Source: an uncultured Sulfolobales archaeon
GTDB taxonomy: Archaea; Thermoproteota; Thermoprotei_A; Sulfolobales; NBVN01
Reading direction: 5' to 3'
Assembly: GCA_938017505.1 (NCBI GenBank)
Contig: CALIKV010000025.1
Location: 1 to 33,526, forward strand
DNA length: 33,526 bases
Position 1 is the first letter of the stretch; every line of letters starts with the position of its first letter. The notes below the pieces were generated by a model. That model was not told where the DNA came from and did not search any database. It saw only the letters and a program-made list of their open reading frames with translations. A program made the position numbers and the translations under genes. This document shows positions 12,278-21,143 of the stretch, in pieces.

Positions 12278-14107
12278 TCACTCCTCCGTGTCTCGAATGA
12301 TGGAAGCCGGTCTCGTGTAGTAGTACTCGCCTGAAGCCTTCTGCTGCCTGTCAAGGTACGAGTTAGGTTTATTTATCCTTGGTCTGAAGGTCCTTGGATC
12401 TCTTCTGAAGGTGACCTGCACCTCCTTAAGGAACTTGTTCATGCCTACACGCAGATCAGTGGGCGGTGTCGCGCGTCCCTCCACCCCGGGAAAGCCCTCA
12501 AACACTATCACCCTATCCGACACGTAGTCAACAACCATTAGGTCGTGGTCAACCACGAATATAGTGGTTCTACGCACCTCAGCGACCCTCCTCAGGGCTT
12601 TAGCGATCGTCAGCCTCTCCTCAACGTCCATGAACGCCGATGGCTCGTCGATTAAGTAGAGGTCAGCCTCCCTGGCCAGAGCCACGGCGACCGCGAACTT
12701 CTGGAGCTCACCACCGCTCAGACTGGCTATCTCTTTATCGCCCAGCCTATGGAGTCCGAACTTCCTGAGGACGTCCGCCTCGAACCACTCCGTCGCTGCC
12801 AACCCCTCCCTCCTCAGTTCCTTAAGAGCCTCCTCAACAGTCACCCACTGATAGTTCTCAGCCCTGATATACTGAGGTTTATGAGATATGTTAAGACCCT
12901 CTGTCGTGACGTAACCTTCGTCTGGCTTTAGCTCCCCCGCAAGCAATCTGATGAACGTCGTCTTGCCTATCGCGTTAGGTCCTAGTACCCCCAACACCTC
13001 ACCTGTGAAGGAAGTTCCTTCGTCCACGATTAGGTTAAAGCCGTCAAGCCTCTTCCTCATCGCGGGCCAGTATAAGTAGGGTCTCCTGGACTCATGGCTT
13101 TCCGACGACCTCACCATAACCTGGAAGGTTATGGCATCGTTACGTATCCTCATGTTCTCCGCTGGAAGGAAGCCCTCCAGGAAATGGTTTATGCCTGAAC
13201 CTACCGAGTAGAGCTTAGAGCACATGCCGTAGACCCCGGGCTCCCCATACATCACCACCACGTTATCTGAGACGTAGTCGAGAACCGCTAGATCGTGTTC
13301 GACGACCATAACGTAACTGTTTCTCGGAGTCATTTCCCTCACTGCACCAGCCATCGTAAGCCTCTCCCTCACGTCCAGGTAGCTGGACGGCTCGTCGAGT
13401 AGGTAGACCCTCGCGTCCCTGAGCAAAGCCGCCGCGACCGTGAACTTCTGGAGCTCACCACCGCTCAGACTGCTGACTTTATTGTCCCACGCGCTGTCGA
13501 GGGAGAGCGCCTTCCTGACGTCGTTAAGTAAACCCCTCTCGTCCACTCTACTCAGGACGTCTTTAACGTATCCCTTGACATACCTCCTCACGAGATCCAC
13601 GTGTTGAACTTTATGGACAACCCTTAAACCACCGTCAGCAATCATCCTTAAGTACTGGTAGAGCTCGGTGTTCCTGAACCTCTCTAAGACCGGATCCCAA
13701 GACGGTGGCGTGTCTAGAACGCCCAGGTTAGGAATCAGCTCCCCTGAGAGGATCCTCAGGACAGTGGTCTTACCGGATCCGTTCTTGCCAAGCACCCCGG
13801 TAACCATCCCGGTCTGCGGGGTTGGAAGTCCGTAGAGTTTAAAGGCGTTCGGGCCGTACCTATGAACCACGCGCTTCTCAAGCTCATCAGGCAGGTTCAC
13901 AATAGTTATCGCGTAGAAAGGGCATTTCTTAATGCATATCCCGCAACCTACGCACGCGACTTCATGGATGAAGGCCTTCCCACCAACGCTCTCAAGGAGC
14001 TCCACGGCCTTCCCGCCACCCCTGTTGATCGGACAGAACCTAACGCACTCGGAGTGACATCTATGAGGCTTGCAGAGCTCGTAATCAACCACAGCAACCC
14101 TGACCAC
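12278..14107 (-). CDS. abce1: Ribosome recycling ATPase ABCE1 (Rli1)
   Basis: Splits post-termination ribosomes into subunits with aRF1/Pelota. Order of domains: N-terminal iron-sulfur domain with two 4Fe-4S clusters (CKPHRCHSECVRFCP, then CVGCGICIKKCPFYA), first nucleotide-binding domain (VLGKNGSGKTTVLRIL, LSGGELQKF, YLLDEPSSYLD), hinge, second domain (VLGPNAIGKTTFIRLLAG, LSGGELQKFAVAVAL, YLIDEPSAFMD). The GTG at 14107 (609 residues, MVRVAVVDYELCKP) is preferred over TTG 14125 because the family starts MVR(I/V)AVVDY and GGTGGTGGGC precedes it; a minus-strand TATA (TTAATAAGTT near 14146) agrees. Divergent from cdvA. Confidence 0.98.
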   Translation of the reverse strand: MVRVAVVDYELCKPHRCHSECVRFCPINRGGGKAVELLESVGGKAFIHEVACVGCGICIKKCPFYAITIVNLPDELEKRVVHRYGPNAFKLYGLPTPQTGMVTGVLGKNGSGKTTVLRILSGELIPNLGVLDTPPSWDPVLERFRNTELYQYLRMIADGGLRVVHKVQHVDLVRRYVKGYVKDVLSRVDERGLLNDVRKALSLDSAWDNKVSSLSGGELQKFTVAAALLRDARVYLLDEPSSYLDVRERLTMAGAVREMTPRNSYVMVVEHDLAVLDYVSDNVVVMYGEPGVYGMCSKLYSVGSGINHFLEGFLPAENMRIRNDAITFQVMVRSSESHESRRPYLYWPAMRKRLDGFNLIVDEGTSFTGEVLGVLGPNAIGKTTFIRLLAGELKPDEGYVTTEGLNISHKPQYIRAENYQWVTVEEALKELRREGLAATEWFEADVLRKFGLHRLGDKEIASLSGGELQKFAVAVALAREADLYLIDEPSAFMDVEERLTIAKALRRVAEVRRTTIFVVDHDLMVVDYVSDRVIVFEGFPGVEGRATPPTDLRVGMNKFLKEVQVTFRRDPRTFRPRINKPNSYLDRQQKASGEYYYTRPASIIRDTEE

Positions 14108-14172
14108 GCCCACCACCAAAAACAAATGGGTGTATGAACTTATTAACGGGAGTAAGGCCTCTGATGTCCGTA

Positions 14173-14187
14173 GGAAACTTTATAAAG
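14173..14187 (+). promoter_or_regulatory. Promoter of the cdv operon
   Basis: BRE-like GGAAAC followed by actttataaag, predicting a start near 14207 and an unusually long leader of about 85 nt before cdvA. The leader holds short frames and box-like elements described separately. Confidence 0.6.
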
Positions 14188-14235
14188 ATCAAGAAGTAAG
14201 AGTCTTGAATGATGAGAGGTGACGGCTAGGAGGAA

Positions 14236-14274
14236 ATGACTGCAAACTCCAATGCTGAGCGCTCGACATATTAA
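14236..14274 (+). CDS. Candidate 12-codon leader peptide upstream of cdvA
   Basis: ATG 14236 to TAA 14272-14274 encodes MTANSNAERSTY and follows one of the strongest Shine-Dalgarno sequences in the window (CTAGGAGGAA). An even shorter frame (ATG 14209 to TAG, six residues) lies just before it. The real cdvA start is 18 nt downstream. A leader peptide could set translation of the operon; alternatively the same stretch may belong to a box C/D sRNA (see findings). Confidence 0.35.
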   Translation: MTANSNAERSTY

Positions 14275-14292
14275 TGGTTTCAAGAGAGGCCG

Positions 14293-15123
14293 GTGAGCTC
14301 CCTAAGAGCCGTGGCGGAGAGGGAAATTAACCCTCCCTCAGACCCAACTCCTTTTAAGTATTCCTACACACACCAGTATTTCTGTGAGGTGTTGAACGCG
14401 GTGGTTGTGACCTTAGACCAGGTTGATAAGTTCGTCGGTCAGCTGATCAAAGACGAGTATGGAAGAGTTCTGGGGAAGCTAGTCGCTACGTTCAGTAACG
14501 TCTCCGGTGAGGTTGAGTCGATCGAGGTCGCGATTAACGACGCGTTATATGAGAACGTGCCTGCCAGCAGGGTTAAGTTAACGCCTGACGGGCCTGTGGT
14601 AGTGTCTGAATGGAAGGTCCTATCCATAGATATTGAGAACAAGCTAGATAGGGTTAAGAGGAGGTTGAGAGCTACTGAGGAGTTGTTTAGGAAGGGGTCC
14701 ATACCAGCTCACGCGTACGAGGAGCTGAAGAAGAGGTTGGACAGCGAGTTCAAGATCCTTAAAGACGAGGTCAGTAAGGTTAAGGAGCTCCTCAGGAGGA
14801 GGGCGGGCGATTTAGAGGATCTGATAATACGTCTTGAGAAGGACCTAACTAACATGCAAATCCTGTACATGAGTAACGAGATAGGTGATCAGGCATACAA
14901 GGCTGCCTCCGATCTGCTTAGGAACAGTAAGGCGAAGGCTCTTGATGAGAAGAGGGATGCGGAGAGACACCTAGAGTTAATCACGAAGCTTGAGAGCGAG
15001 GCCGGTGAGATAAAGCAAGTTGCTGAAACCCCTTCACCGACATCCCTCCTCAAGGTGCAACCTAAGGAGCAGGTGAAGGCTGAGCAGCCCATTCAGGTCC
15101 AGGTAATAGACGTAACGCAATAG
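14293..15123 (+). CDS. cdvA: Cell division protein CdvA
   Basis: First component recruited to mid-cell in the crenarchaeal ESCRT-based division machinery; it forms filaments on membrane/DNA and brings in CdvB. In 276 residues: an N-terminal PRC-barrel-like beta domain (about 40-100: VDKFVGQLIKDEYGRVLGKLVAT), a long coiled coil (about 115-240: ENKLDRVKRRLRATEELFRK, EELKKRLDSEFKILKDEVSK, VRDLEDLII-type heptads) and a flexible tail whose end (IQVQVIDVTQ) corresponds to the peptide that binds the CdvB winged helix. GTG 14293 has GAGAGG just upstream. cdvB follows after 18 nt. Identity rests on architecture plus the cdvB-cdvC neighbours. Confidence 0.93.
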   Translation: MSSLRAVAEREINPPSDPTPFKYSYTHQYFCEVLNAVVVTLDQVDKFVGQLIKDEYGRVLGKLVATFSNVSGEVESIEVAINDALYENVPASRVKLTPDGPVVVSEWKVLSIDIENKLDRVKRRLRATEELFRKGSIPAHAYEELKKRLDSEFKILKDEVSKVKELLRRRAGDLEDLIIRLEKDLTNMQILYMSNEIGDQAYKAASDLLRNSKAKALDEKRDAERHLELITKLESEAGEIKQVAETPSPTSLLKVQPKEQVKAEQPIQVQVIDVTQ

Positions 15124-15141
15124 CGGTGGAGGGGGTGAGGC

Positions 15142-16011
15142 TTGGGCGTTGTCAGTGATGGAGTGGGTGTAGTAGGGTGGTTTTCAGGACTCCTTACAAG
15201 GTTTAGGGGAGGGACTAAAGTAGATCCTAGGAAATTCATATCGCTGCTTATAACGCACGTCGATGCAGCTAAGCAGGAGGTCTCAGACGCCGTAGCCAGG
15301 TTGAAGACGAGGTACGACCACCTAGTCAAGGCAACTATCTCGGCAAGCATCAGCAGGGAGAACGACAGGGCGTTAATATACGCTAACGAGGCGACGCAGG
15401 TGAGGGAAATGACGACTAAGTTGGTTGTTGTCGAGAAGGTTCTCGAGCAGGTTAAGCTGAGGCTTGAGACCCTTGAGGACGTGAGCAACATATCGACATC
15501 CTTGATAGAGGTGTCTAACCTCCTCGTCGTCGCTAAGGACTACGTGAAGGACCTGGTACCGAACCTGGCGTATAACATAGACACTCTGATCAACGAGTCG
15601 AGGAGGGTGATAGCGTCGACAACGGACTACACGAAGGTGAAGCCTGAGGAGATAATAGAACACACGCCTGAGGCCAGGAGACTGCTCCAGGAGATAGAGA
15701 AGGCCGCTGCCGAGACCATAAAATCCCAGATGCCTGAGATACCAGTCGACATATTGCTGCCCATTAAAGTCAGAGGCAACTTGGAGGAGAAGATAAGGAA
15801 GGAGGCCGAGGCGGTCCCCGAAGCCAGTAAGCCTCAGGAAAGGTCAAGGGTCGTTGATCAGAGCCTGCTTGAGAAGGCATTGCTTGAGTACATAGTGACG
15901 CATAACGGCTTCGTCGACGTGAACCACTTCAGGGAGATGTTCGGCGTTAGCAAGGAGGATGTCTATAAAGTTCTGAATAAGCTACGTGAGCAGAACAAGA
16001 TAGTCTTCTGA
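15142..16011 (+). CDS. cdvB: ESCRT-III-like division protein CdvB
   Basis: Polymerising ESCRT-III homologue of the division ring. The 289-residue product starts at TTG 15142 behind GGGGGTGAGGC. Residues about 25-195 are the helical ESCRT-III core; residues 197-210 (MPEIPVDILLPIKV) are the MIM2 motif that binds the MIT domain of CdvC; residues 236-289 (LLEKALLEYIVTHNGFVDVN, FGVSKEDVYKVLNKLREQNK) form the winged helix that binds the CdvA tail. The presence of MIM2 plus winged helix marks it as CdvB proper rather than the shorter CdvB1-B3 paralogues. Second gene of the operon. Confidence 0.97.
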   Translation: MGVVSDGVGVVGWFSGLLTRFRGGTKVDPRKFISLLITHVDAAKQEVSDAVARLKTRYDHLVKATISASISRENDRALIYANEATQVREMTTKLVVVEKVLEQVKLRLETLEDVSNISTSLIEVSNLLVVAKDYVKDLVPNLAYNIDTLINESRRVIASTTDYTKVKPEEIIEHTPEARRLLQEIEKAAAETIKSQMPEIPVDILLPIKVRGNLEEKIRKEAEAVPEASKPQERSRVVDQSLLEKALLEYIVTHNGFVDVNHFREMFGVSKEDVYKVLNKLREQNKIVF

Positions 16012-16037
16012 GTTTTTACGCTAAAGGTGATTGGTTG

Positions 16038-17186
16038 ATGGGCAGTAACTCACTGCCTTACCTAGAGAACATTGCGAGACACTACGCAGTGCAGGCTGTG
16101 ATGAATGACAGGGAGGGCAACTACGGGGAGGCTGTGAAGAACTACAGGAATGCCATGGACATCTTAGTGAAGATCATACAGCTCTATCCCGAGAACCCCC
16201 TGAACACCATATATAAAGACTGGATTAGGCAATACCAGAAGAGGATAAGAGATATAGAGAGTTTCAGGGCCTCACCCATCCCTGCTTCAGGGCCTGTGAA
16301 GGGGGAAAGCCTCGACGAAGAGATCGACTCCCTCATAATCAAGGAGAAGCCTAAGGTAGGGTTCAACGAAGTTGCTGGTCTGGAGAGCGTTAAAAGAGCT
16401 CTCTACGAATCCATCATTTACCCGACTAAAAGACCTGATTTATTTCCTCTCGGATGGCCTAGAGCAATCCTCCTCTACGGCCCGCCTGGATGTGGTAAGA
16501 CGTACGTGGCTGCTGCAGCGGCTAACGAGATAGACGGGGTCTTTATTCACGTTGATGCAGCGTCTGTGATGTCTAAGTGGCTTGGTGAGTCTGAACGTAA
16601 GGTCGCCGCGATATTTAATAAGGCTAGGGAGATCTCGTCGCGGGATCAGAAACCAGTTATAATATTCATTGATGAAGTGGACTCGCTATTCGGGACCTTC
16701 AGTAGCGAGATAGGTGGTGAGGTTAGGGTGAGAACTCAATTCCTTAAAGAGATGGACGGCCTGCAGGATAAGGGGAACGTGTTGAGGTTTGTCTACATCA
16801 TAGCTGCGACTAATAAACCGTGGAAGCTTGACGAGGCCTTCATAAGGAGATTCCAGAAGAGGGTTTACGTGCCACTGCCCGATAAGGAATCGAGGAAGCA
16901 ACTACTGAGCCTGTATACCTCGTCACTTAAGCTCTCGCCAGAGGTGAGCCTAGATGGACTGGCTGACATCCTGGAGAGCTACACCGCAAGCGACATCAGA
17001 GACATAGTGATGAGCGCTCATTTAAGAACGGTCAGGGATCTCTTCTCCAAGGGAAGTGAGTCGGGAGATCCTAGACCTATACAGAAGGAGGACTTCATGG
17101 AGGCGATTAAGGAGAGGAGGCCGAGCGTTAACAAGGAGCTAATCAAGGTATACGAGTCCTGGGACTCTAAATTCAGAGCGATCTAG
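16038..17186 (+). CDS. cdvC: Vps4-like AAA ATPase CdvC
   Basis: Disassembles and remodels CdvB filaments. N-terminal MIT domain (residues 1-75: NIARHYAVQAVMNDREGNYG, KNYRNAMDILVKIIQ), linker, then a single AAA domain: Walker A GPPGCGKT (about 148-155), Walker B VIIFIDEVDSLF (about 207-218), sensor AATNKPWKLDEAF and the arginine-finger stretch FIRRFQKRVYVPLPD. Length 382 is normal. ATG 16038 is chosen over TTG 16035 because GGTGA sits seven nt before it. It lies 26 nt after cdvB and ends the operon. Confidence 0.97.
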   Translation: MGSNSLPYLENIARHYAVQAVMNDREGNYGEAVKNYRNAMDILVKIIQLYPENPLNTIYKDWIRQYQKRIRDIESFRASPIPASGPVKGESLDEEIDSLIIKEKPKVGFNEVAGLESVKRALYESIIYPTKRPDLFPLGWPRAILLYGPPGCGKTYVAAAAANEIDGVFIHVDAASVMSKWLGESERKVAAIFNKAREISSRDQKPVIIFIDEVDSLFGTFSSEIGGEVRVRTQFLKEMDGLQDKGNVLRFVYIIAATNKPWKLDEAFIRRFQKRVYVPLPDKESRKQLLSLYTSSLKLSPEVSLDGLADILESYTASDIRDIVMSAHLRTVRDLFSKGSESGDPRPIQKEDFMEAIKERRPSVNKELIKVYESWDSKFRAI

Positions 17187-17299
17187 TGGTCATACCCTTC
17201 CACTCATTAACTGTTGTCCCGGTATTACTTCCCCCAAGCACATCCACACAGGATTAACGAATGGCTTCACTGAACTAGGTAATACTCTCATCTATGGAG

Positions 17300-17313
17300 G
17301 TTAAGCTTTATCT
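17300..17313 (+). promoter_or_regulatory. Promoter of the ribonucleotide reductase gene
   Basis: TATA-like aagctttatc centred near 17308, about 50 nt upstream of the start, in a 172-nt gap that otherwise holds nothing recognisable. Confidence 0.45.
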
Positions 17314-17358
17314 ATCTCTAACCATCTTAAGAGATTTGGGGGAATAAGTAGACCTGGT

Positions 17359-20300
17359 GTGTTGGGTTTGGAATCGCTGAAACTCGTTAAGAGGAACAAC
17401 GTGGAAGAGGCTTTCAAACTGGATAAGCTAGCTAAATCGATACACCTAGCAATGAATTCGGCGGGACTTACTGACCCGAGTTACGCGGCGGGCGTTGTAG
17501 ATGAGGTCATTAACGAAGTCCTAAAGAGTCCTGAGGGACTTACTACAGTCAAAATAGCTGAGTTAGTTGAGAAGGCGCTGGTAAGTAAGGTCGTAGAGGA
17601 CCCTAGGTATGAGTTAGCCGCGCGGTACTACCTCCTAGCCAGGATATATAATGACGTGTTCGGTAAGGGTGGCTGGGCCACCTTCGGTCCTGAGGACTCT
17701 AAGCTGAGTTACTACTCGTTAAGGGTCTTGGCTAGCAGGTACTTGACGAAGAATCCGACTACAGGCAGGTTCGTTGAGACTCCTAGAGCCCTCTTCGATA
17801 GAGTTGCCAAACACGTGTCGAGCGTTGAGGGTAAAGAGCAGGGGAGATGGTATAGCGAGTTTTACAGGTTGTTGAGTGAGTTGAGGTTCATCCCGAACTC
17901 CCCGACGTTGATGAACGCGGGCACTAAGCTTGGCATCCTCTCTGCTTGCTTCGTCCTACCTGTGAGGGACTCTATGGTGACGCCTGAGGGGGAGGGCATA
18001 TACGATACTGTGAGGGCTCAAGCGATAGTGTTCCAGCAGGGGGGCGGCACCGGTTTCTCGTTCTCCGAGCTCAGGCCTGAGGGCGATGTGGTATCCTCAA
18101 CAGCTAGCGTGGCGTCAGGACCTCTCTCGTTTATGAGGCTCTTCGATATCAACACGGATGTGGTGAAGCAAGGCGGACGCCGAAGGGGGGCTAATATGGG
18201 TGTCCTCCACGTCTGGCACCCTGACATAATGAAGTTCATCAGGAGCAAGTCAGGGGAGCTTAAGGACAAGGCCCTTCAGAATTTCAACATATCGGTCGGG
18301 ATGTATGACTGGTTCTTTAAACATATGGAGGAGGGCAGGGCTGTCCCCCTCATAAACCCGCGTAAGACCTCTATTGACGGAAGCAGTGACTCAAGGAAGT
18401 ACTCCATCGTCTGGGCGAGACATTATATGGATGAGGAGTGGGTGCAGGAGGCGATAATCGACGAACTTGAGAGACGCGGAGGCTCAGTATCTCTCGACGA
18501 GTCAGTCATAATAACCTGGGATGAGGCCCTGGCGATAGCTGAGAGGGAAAACGCGATAGTTGGTTGGGAGGACCCTAAAGCCCTGTTTCAGGAGATAGTT
18601 AAGAACGCCTGGGAGTCCGGGGATCCGGGGATCCTCTTCGTAGACACTATTAATAGGAGACACCCTACGTGGTACGTGGGGAAGATAAACGCCACCAACC
18701 CATGTGTTTCCTCGGACACCAGGATCCTGACCTCTGAGGGCTGGCTCACTGCAAAGGAGGTTTTTGAGAAAGCTAGGCTGAACGGAGTTGCTGTAGGTGT
18801 GACGGTTAATAAAGAGATCCTCGGGTATGGTGGGGAACCAGTTGCGTACAAAACAAAGGTAGTCACCTTAAGAGGCGGGGAGGCGGGCTTCAAGGCTACG
18901 GAGGGGGATGGGTCAGAGCCAGGTACCCCCCACGTTGCTGACGCGTGGGTATGGCACGTCGGTAGGAAGGAGGCTCTTAAGGTAAAGACTAGCGAGGGTT
19001 TTGAAATAACTGTTACGAAAGAGCATAGACTCCTCACCTCGAAGGGCTGGAAGACTGCCAAGGAGCTGGTTCAGGGTGATGAAATATTACTGCCAAGGAT
19101 TCCCCTGGCATATTATGAGGAGAGCGTTGTCGACGGTATAGACCTGGATGGGGATGTAGCCTTTACGCTGGGTTGGCTCGTCGGGAATGGCACGCTTAAT
19201 AAACGCTATGTGGCATGGTTCTTTAACGGGGAGGCTGTCGCAGCCGAGGAGAGGGTGAGGAAAGGCATCGAGAAGCTCGGCGGGGATTCTTCATCGTATA
19301 CACGCGTACTTGGCAAAGACGGGGTTCAGTACGGTGAGGACACAGCCGTATACAGGAACGTGGTGAGGCTCCTCGGCGGTGAGCTTGGTGAGGGTCGTGA
19401 TAAGGTGCTTCCCGAGCTGGCATGGAGGCTCAAGCCAAAGGGGTTAGCCGCCTTCTTAAACGGTCTGTTTATGGCTAACGGATATGTCGATGACGGCGAG
19501 GCGATAAAGTTAACGAGCTCCTCCCAGTCCTTGTTGAAGAGCGTCCAAATACTTCTCACAACGCTCGGGATCGTGGGGAGGATCTATGAAAGACCTTGCA
19601 AAGAGTTAAGAGGCAACGACGTAAAGGAGCGCATTGGAGGGAACCATTACGAGCTAGCGATATCAGGCCGCGGTGGAGAGTCGTTCAAAGAAATACTAGG
19701 TCTTAAGGGCGTTGGGGGGCTTGAGAGGCTGGATCTTGATGAATCGAAGAGGCGTTATGTAGGGCTGACTGTTGATGAGGTGGAGGAAGTAGGGTACGCT
19801 GATTTTTACGACTTCACAGTGCCTGAGGAGCACACGTATATAGCTAATGGGTTAATGAACCACAATTGCGGTGAGGAGCCTCTTCTCGAGTGGGAGTCAT
19901 GTAACTTAGGCAGCATTAACCTGGAGAGGTACGTGACGTACGTCAACGGCAGGCCTGCGATTGACTGGGTTGGCTTAGGGGTTGACGTAAGGATAGCCGT
20001 CAGGTTCCTGGATAACGTCATAGACGTAGCTAAATGGCCTTTAACACAGCTGGAGAGGACTACCAAGCACGCTAGGAAGGTTGGCTTGGGCGTCATGGGA
20101 TGGGCGCACATGCTCATTAGGTTGGGCATTCCCTATGATTCCGTCGACGCTCTTTACCTAGCTTACTACTTAAGCGAGTGGATAGCGTATAACGCGTATA
20201 AGTCTTCCGTGGAGCTGGCTAAGGAGAAGGGGCCCTTCCCTGCCTGGGATCCCAAGCTCTATAGACCCTTCTGGACGACCTCAAGGACTTTCAACGAATT

Positions 20301-21105
20301 AATGAACACTGCAGGTATAGAGGTTAAGGTTTCCGAGGCGGTTAAGGCGTTGGTTAAGGAGAGACCGTCAGTAGACTGGAACTCGCTTCACGAGGAGATG
20401 CTGAAACACGGTATACGGAACGCTACACTGCTCTCGATAGCGCCTACGGGAACTATATCCATAATAGCCGGCACATCCTCGTCTATAGAGCCCGTGTTCG
20501 CCTTGGCATTCACACGCATGGTAACCGTCGGGACGTTCACAGAAGTCAATAATCTATTCCTTGAGTCGCTGAGGAAGTACGAACTCGATAACCCAGAGGT
20601 TATAAACTTAATAGCTGAGTCAGGATCAATCAGGCGGAACCCATACATACCTAAGAAGCTCAGAGAAGTATTCGTGGTTGCTCACGACGTAGAGCCTGTC
20701 TGGCATGTCCTACACCAGGCCGTATGGCAACAATGGGTTGATGCTGGGGTGAGTAAGACCGTCAACATGAGGGCTGAGGCAAGCGTCGATGACGTGAGGG
20801 ATGTCTACATGCTGGCCTGGAGGCTTGGTTGTAAGGGAATAACTGTGTACAGGGATAAGAGCAAGTCCCAGCAGGTCATATACTTCGGGGCCAAGCTGAC
20901 GCGTAAGATAGCTAGGGAGAGGAGGATGGAGGGTGTGAGCGAAGCAACTGAGGCTCCACGAAGAGGGGATGAATCCGGTAGGGAGGTTAAAGTGAGCGAG
21001 ACCCTAACCGAAGATGAAAAGAAAATCCAGGCGAAATACAGAATGACTTCAAGGTATGCCCTTCAGGAAGGAGACGCAGGAGATTGCTATACCTGCGGGT
21101 ATTGA
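17359..21105 (+). CDS. nrdJ: Adenosylcobalamin-dependent (class II) ribonucleotide reductase with intein
   Basis: Reduces ribonucleotides to deoxyribonucleotides using a cobalamin-generated thiyl radical. The precursor has 1248 residues; removing the 388-residue intein leaves 860. Order: ATP-cone regulatory domain (residues about 8-105), FIPNSPTLMNAGT, SACFVLPV (redox Cys), QGGGTGFSFSELR, then ATNPC interrupted by the intein and resumed as CGEEPLLEWESCNLGSIN (radical Cys), APTGTISIIAGTSSSIEP and the C-terminal CYTC pair that passes electrons from a thioredoxin-type donor. No small radical subunit is nearby, which supports class II. Start GTG 17359, with TTG 17362 or 17368 as alternatives. It faces the disulfide oxidoreductase gene, a plausible reductant. 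Confidence 0.95.
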   Translation: MLGLESLKLVKRNNVEEAFKLDKLAKSIHLAMNSAGLTDPSYAAGVVDEVINEVLKSPEGLTTVKIAELVEKALVSKVVEDPRYELAARYYLLARIYNDVFGKGGWATFGPEDSKLSYYSLRVLASRYLTKNPTTGRFVETPRALFDRVAKHVSSVEGKEQGRWYSEFYRLLSELRFIPNSPTLMNAGTKLGILSACFVLPVRDSMVTPEGEGIYDTVRAQAIVFQQGGGTGFSFSELRPEGDVVSSTASVASGPLSFMRLFDINTDVVKQGGRRRGANMGVLHVWHPDIMKFIRSKSGELKDKALQNFNISVGMYDWFFKHMEEGRAVPLINPRKTSIDGSSDSRKYSIVWARHYMDEEWVQEAIIDELERRGGSVSLDESVIITWDEALAIAERENAIVGWEDPKALFQEIVKNAWESGDPGILFVDTINRRHPTWYVGKINATNPCVSSDTRILTSEGWLTAKEVFEKARLNGVAVGVTVNKEILGYGGEPVAYKTKVVTLRGGEAGFKATEGDGSEPGTPHVADAWVWHVGRKEALKVKTSEGFEITVTKEHRLLTSKGWKTAKELVQGDEILLPRIPLAYYEESVVDGIDLDGDVAFTLGWLVGNGTLNKRYVAWFFNGEAVAAEERVRKGIEKLGGDSSSYTRVLGKDGVQYGEDTAVYRNVVRLLGGELGEGRDKVLPELAWRLKPKGLAAFLNGLFMANGYVDDGEAIKLTSSSQSLLKSVQILLTTLGIVGRIYERPCKELRGNDVKERIGGNHYELAISGRGGESFKEILGLKGVGGLERLDLDESKRRYVGLTVDEVEEVGYADFYDFTVPEEHTYIANGLMNHNCGEEPLLEWESCNLGSINLERYVTYVNGRPAIDWVGLGVDVRIAVRFLDNVIDVAKWPLTQLERTTKHARKVGLGVMGWAHMLIRLGIPYDSVDALYLAYYLSEWIAYNAYKSSVELAKEKGPFPAWDPKLYRPFWTTSRTFNELMNTAGIEVKVSEAVKALVKERPSVDWNSLHEEMLKHGIRNATLLSIAPTGTISIIAGTSSSIEPVFALAFTRMVTVGTFTEVNNLFLESLRKYELDNPEVINLIAESGSIRRNPYIPKKLREVFVVAHDVEPVWHVLHQAVWQQWVDAGVSKTVNMRAEASVDDVRDVYMLAWRLGCKGITVYRDKSKSQQVIYFGAKLTRKIARERRMEGVSEATEAPRRGDESGREVKVSETLTEDEKKIQAKYRMTSRYALQEGDAGDCYTCGY
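18703..19866 (+). mobile_element. Intein in the NrdJ active site, with degenerate LAGLIDADG endonuclease
   Basis: A 388-residue protein intron from Cys449 to Asn836 of the precursor, inserted so that the first intein residue and the first downstream extein residue are both Cys within the active-site motif NPCGEEPL. Splicing blocks look intact: CVSSDTRILTSEGW (A), FEITVTKEHRLL with the TxxH (B), YDFTVPEEHTYIANG (F) and NHN followed by Cys (G). The two endonuclease motifs read LGWLVGNGTL and FLNGLFMANGYVD; the catalytic Asp of each is Asn (codons 19186-19188 and 19477-19479). The element should splice but probably cannot home. Confidence 0.95.
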
Positions 21106-21143
21106 GTCGCGTTTAGATGTTAGGGTTACTCAGAAATTACCGC

